Positions 38,449-40,000 of a stretch of DNA of 40,000 nucleotides are shown piece after piece; the stretch's first letter is position 1; each line of letters begins with the position of its first letter. The translations under genes were made by a program, and so were the position numbers. Under the pieces are notes generated by a model. That model was not told the origin of the DNA and made no database searches. It was given only the letters and a program-made list of their open reading frames with translations. Source of the stretch: Prorocentrum cordatum. Taxonomy: Eukaryota > Sar > Dinophyceae > Prorocentrales > Prorocentraceae. Location: NCBI GenBank assembly GCA_963575745.1, contig CAUYUJ010002113.1, positions 707,501-747,500 of the forward strand. Reading direction: 5' to 3'.

Positions 38449-39046
38449 CTAGCTTGCAGCGTGGGCCGGGTCGTGCCCCCTCTGGGCCTTGTCAGCCCAG
38501 AATTCTACTCCTAATTTGGCAGCCGCTGTGCACGCCGACCCACCCAGCGCCCCGACCTTTTCGGCCACCAACTTCAGGGCAGAGGGTCTGCTGGCAGCTA
38601 CTGCGGCCTTGTGTAATGCCATGCCACATCCCATCTCCTCCTCCATGAGATCTGCATTCGCTTTGGCCTTGGCGAGCTCCTTCGCGACGGTCTCGTAATT
38701 TTCTGGATGCGTTGAGAAGCAAGACATCATTAATAAACATATTGGAACGCACACTTTGGAACTCGGGCTGGAATGTGAGCAGCCGGGGCCCGACGTACAC
38801 TTGGACCAGGAAAGTGGCCAGCCCGCAGCCCGCAACGATCCCCGCCGATGCGAACCCCACCATGATCGTCACCTCCTGCATCGAGACAGACCTGAACCCA
38901 TTGTGCTGGTTGATGCCTACGCTCAGGATCTGGCTGGGGAGCTGTAATTCTTCAGCTCTCGAGGCCAGCTCGGATTGGCTCAGGTGCTCGTAGAAGCTAC
39001 TGAGGTCCCACAAGACCGTTGCAGCCCTGAGGGGGTTTTCCTGCAA
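38449..39046 (-). pseudogene. Reverse transcriptase domain of the retroelement
   Basis: Seen motifs: VLWDLSSFYEHL (about 39,016-38,981; the first catalytic Asp region of RT), GIVAGCGLATFLVQVY (38,842-38,795), then MFINDVLLL (about 38,740-38,714). The last is the (Y/F)-x-D-D box with Asn in place of the first Asp, which should abolish catalysis. A frame change follows near 38,715. The second part reads ETVAKELAKAKANADLMEEE and then ALHKAAVAAS (38,619 onward) and LGVEFWADKAQRG (about 38,514). Upstream of 39,046 the frame closes quickly. A weakly similar segment up to about 39,300 may be an eroded N-terminus. Confidence 0.82.
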
Positions 39047-39060
39047 GGAGGCTGCTTCGC

Positions 39061-39903
39061 ACCATGGCCTTTAGAACCAGATGGCTCTTCGACATACGTG
39101 GGGCTCCTCGCACTTTCTGGCCTGCTTTGTTGGGGGTCGGGCCTTTATCGATCCTGGGAATCCGTGCGCCTCGCAAATACTCTGCGGGGGAGCATGTATA
39201 CTAGTAGCCCTTGCGCCCATCACGTTACTCAACATTGTGGGCCAACCTCCACTTTGGCAACGGCACCTACTTATCGTCAGCATTATCCCCGAGGTTACCA
39301 CCGTCATGAACGATCGCGCTCGCAGTGTTGCTGGGGGGGGGTCCAGAATATGACGGCGCCCTCTGCCGAGAGGGGGTCTGGAAAATGATGTCGCGAAGGA
39401 AGGGGGGGTCCGGTGTTTTAGAGGGGCGTCGATTATTCAGGGATCCAGAGTTTGGGCGCGCGAGGCCGGGGCCCGTGGTCCACGGCACGTGCATGCAAAG
39501 AGGGTGGGGAACCAGGTCCGGGAGGGAGGGGCGAAGAGGAGCAGGGGGGATGGGGAATCGGGGGAGGGGGAGGGGTTCCTGGGAGGTTTTGGGGTGCTCC
39601 TCGTGGCGTTCGTTGGCTCCTTGAGGTGTTTGGGGGGGTTCCCCATGCTGCTCCCTCCTCCTCGTCCTCCGACGCCATCCTTCTCCTCACTCATCCCCCT
39701 TCTCCCCTCGTCCTCGTCGTCGCCCGAATCGGAAGACGAGGAAAGAGCGACAGGGAGAACGGTTTCTGGCTTCCCATGCATTGCAATGTTGCTAAGGGCT
39801 CCATGAGGTTGTCCGACTATCCCTCTCATTAGTGGTCTTACTCCTCCTCCACTCGTCTTCCTCCTCCTCTTCCTCCTCCTCGTCCCCATCGGCACCCTCA
39901 TAC
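39061..39903. other. Intron-like DNA next to the first visible exon
   Basis: Unique sequence to about 39,330, then G-rich DNA (GGGGGGG runs at 39,330-39,610). A CTC/CGT-rich stretch follows at 39,650-39,725 and another at 39,840-39,890. A minus-strand frame at about 39,800-39,690 reads SNIAMHGKPETVLPVALSSS then an acidic stretch; no splice pattern supports it. Confidence 0.45.
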
Positions 39904-39910
39904 TTGAGTC

Positions 39911-40000
39911 CTTGACGAAGTCGGATACTGCTTTCAACTTCGCTTTGGCGATGTCACCCTTCTCCTCCACCGCTTTGGCGTTCTTCTCAACCTCGGGCCC
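39911..40000 (-). CDS. First visible exon of the minus-strand gene, partial (coiled coil)
   Basis: The minus strand is open from the window edge for thirty codons: GPEVEKNAKAVEEKGDIAKA followed by KLKAVSDFVK, an amphipathic Lys/Ala/Glu helix. It stops at AAG|GA (39,911, phase 0) or, seven bases on, at a GTATGA donor (39,904). The codons have the balanced composition of real protein, unlike the repeat frames around it. The exon's left part lies outside the window. It is placed in the same gene as the EF-hand exons because of strand, composition and lack of any other gene between; the 5.7-9.5 kb gap to the next supported exon contains the retroelement. Confidence 0.65.

Larger units (their letters stand above)
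36560..39060 (-). mobile_element. Degraded dinoflagellate-type retroelement (RT + RNase H)
   Basis: Reading right to left, the minus strand carries the following in order. Reverse transcriptase palm and fingers (39,046-38,449); a thumb/connection region (38,435-37,890, with FGAEVTGVDN and VRGPFGAAMLSLARFGW); a Cys/His segment (CGHRSDDLVHRPCECPL, about 37,714-37,660); an RNase H domain (about 37,450-37,240). Then a Pro-rich linker, ACARCLEWARK (about 36,926-36,894), and a C-terminal GAHTSRDLRCLARSC segment (about 36,749-36,705). The pieces lie in at least three frames with one in-frame TAG (36,820-36,822), so it is dead. The 5' part before the RT motifs is absent or unrecognisable, as in 5'-truncated LINE copies. 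It lies in the first visible intron of the minus-strand gene, same orientation. I recall this order and wording from dinoflagellate elements. Confidence 0.82.

Noticed and set aside
38449-38700. Helical stretch AKELAKAKANADLMEEE as another exon of the EF-hand gene
   Set aside because: It directly follows the RT FIND box and continues into ALHKAAV and LGVEFWADK, which belong to the RT domain.
1-40000. tRNA, rRNA and bacterial operon features
   Set aside because: No cloverleaf, rRNA motif, Shine-Dalgarno-spaced gene chain or rho-independent terminator was recognised.

Overview
The window is nuclear DNA of a eukaryote, most likely a dinoflagellate. Four things point there. (1) A degraded retroelement at about 36.6-39.06 kb on the minus strand has the reverse transcriptase / RNase H layout and motif wording I associate with dinoflagellate elements. 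(2) A chain of very short minus-strand exons uses AG|GC and AG|GA donors as well as GT, with a G after the acceptor AG; this is the relaxed splice rule known in dinoflagellates. (3) The exons encode an EF-hand plus Lys/Glu/Ala-rich helices in an order I recall from large dinoflagellate proteins (memory, not a search). (4) Gene density is very low and repeats are extreme. No intact intronless gene, rRNA, tRNA or CRISPR array was found. The species cannot be fixed; high GC with so much simple repeat would suit a Prorocentrum-like genome, but that is a guess.

Layout. 1-3455: degenerate AGT trinucleotide array. 3470-6045: purine-rich AGCAGG-type repeats around a 101-bp minisatellite (4270-5540). 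6255-6660: ~87-bp tandem repeat. 7.2-9.2 kb: one short exon, intron-like DNA and the first copy of dispersed repeat family A. 9.5-11.85 kb: a DDE transposase relic beside a ~1.9-kb decamer satellite that contains a double hairpin. 11.9-16.7 kb: foldback repeats, family A copy 2 (inverted relative to copy 1), a duplicated GGATCC-rich block, family B and a mariner-like MITE. 16.9-20.8 kb: two exons, a 0.67-kb CTC array, family A copy 3 and a Stowaway-like MITE. 21-27 kb: family C inverted copies, minisatellites, exons at 24.3 and 24.9 kb, a 1-kb CTC/ATC array and an exon at 26.6 kb. 29.3-30.4 kb: the EF-hand exon and the exon before it. 31.8-33.8 kb: a duplicated satellite block with a MITE in its second copy. 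35.4-35.9 kb: GAC array. 36.06 kb: second mariner-like MITE. 36.6-39.06 kb: retroelement. 39.9-40 kb: the first visible exon of the minus-strand gene.

The coherent genetic unit is one minus-strand gene that appears to run right to left through the whole window, from beyond 40,000 to about 7,250. Its most secure exons are at 29,280-29,348 (EF-hand), 26,620-26,673, 24,884-24,973, 24,295-24,345, 20,722-20,772 and 16,885-16,974. They join in phase 0 and form a continuous helical reading frame. Less certain members lie at 39,911-40,000, 30,294-30,387 and 7,248-7,316. Its introns hold nearly everything else: microsatellites, MITEs, dispersed repeats and the retroelement. Several purine-rich plus-strand microsatellites act, on the minus strand, as polypyrimidine tracts just before acceptors. 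Some exons are probably missed, and splice borders were read by eye.
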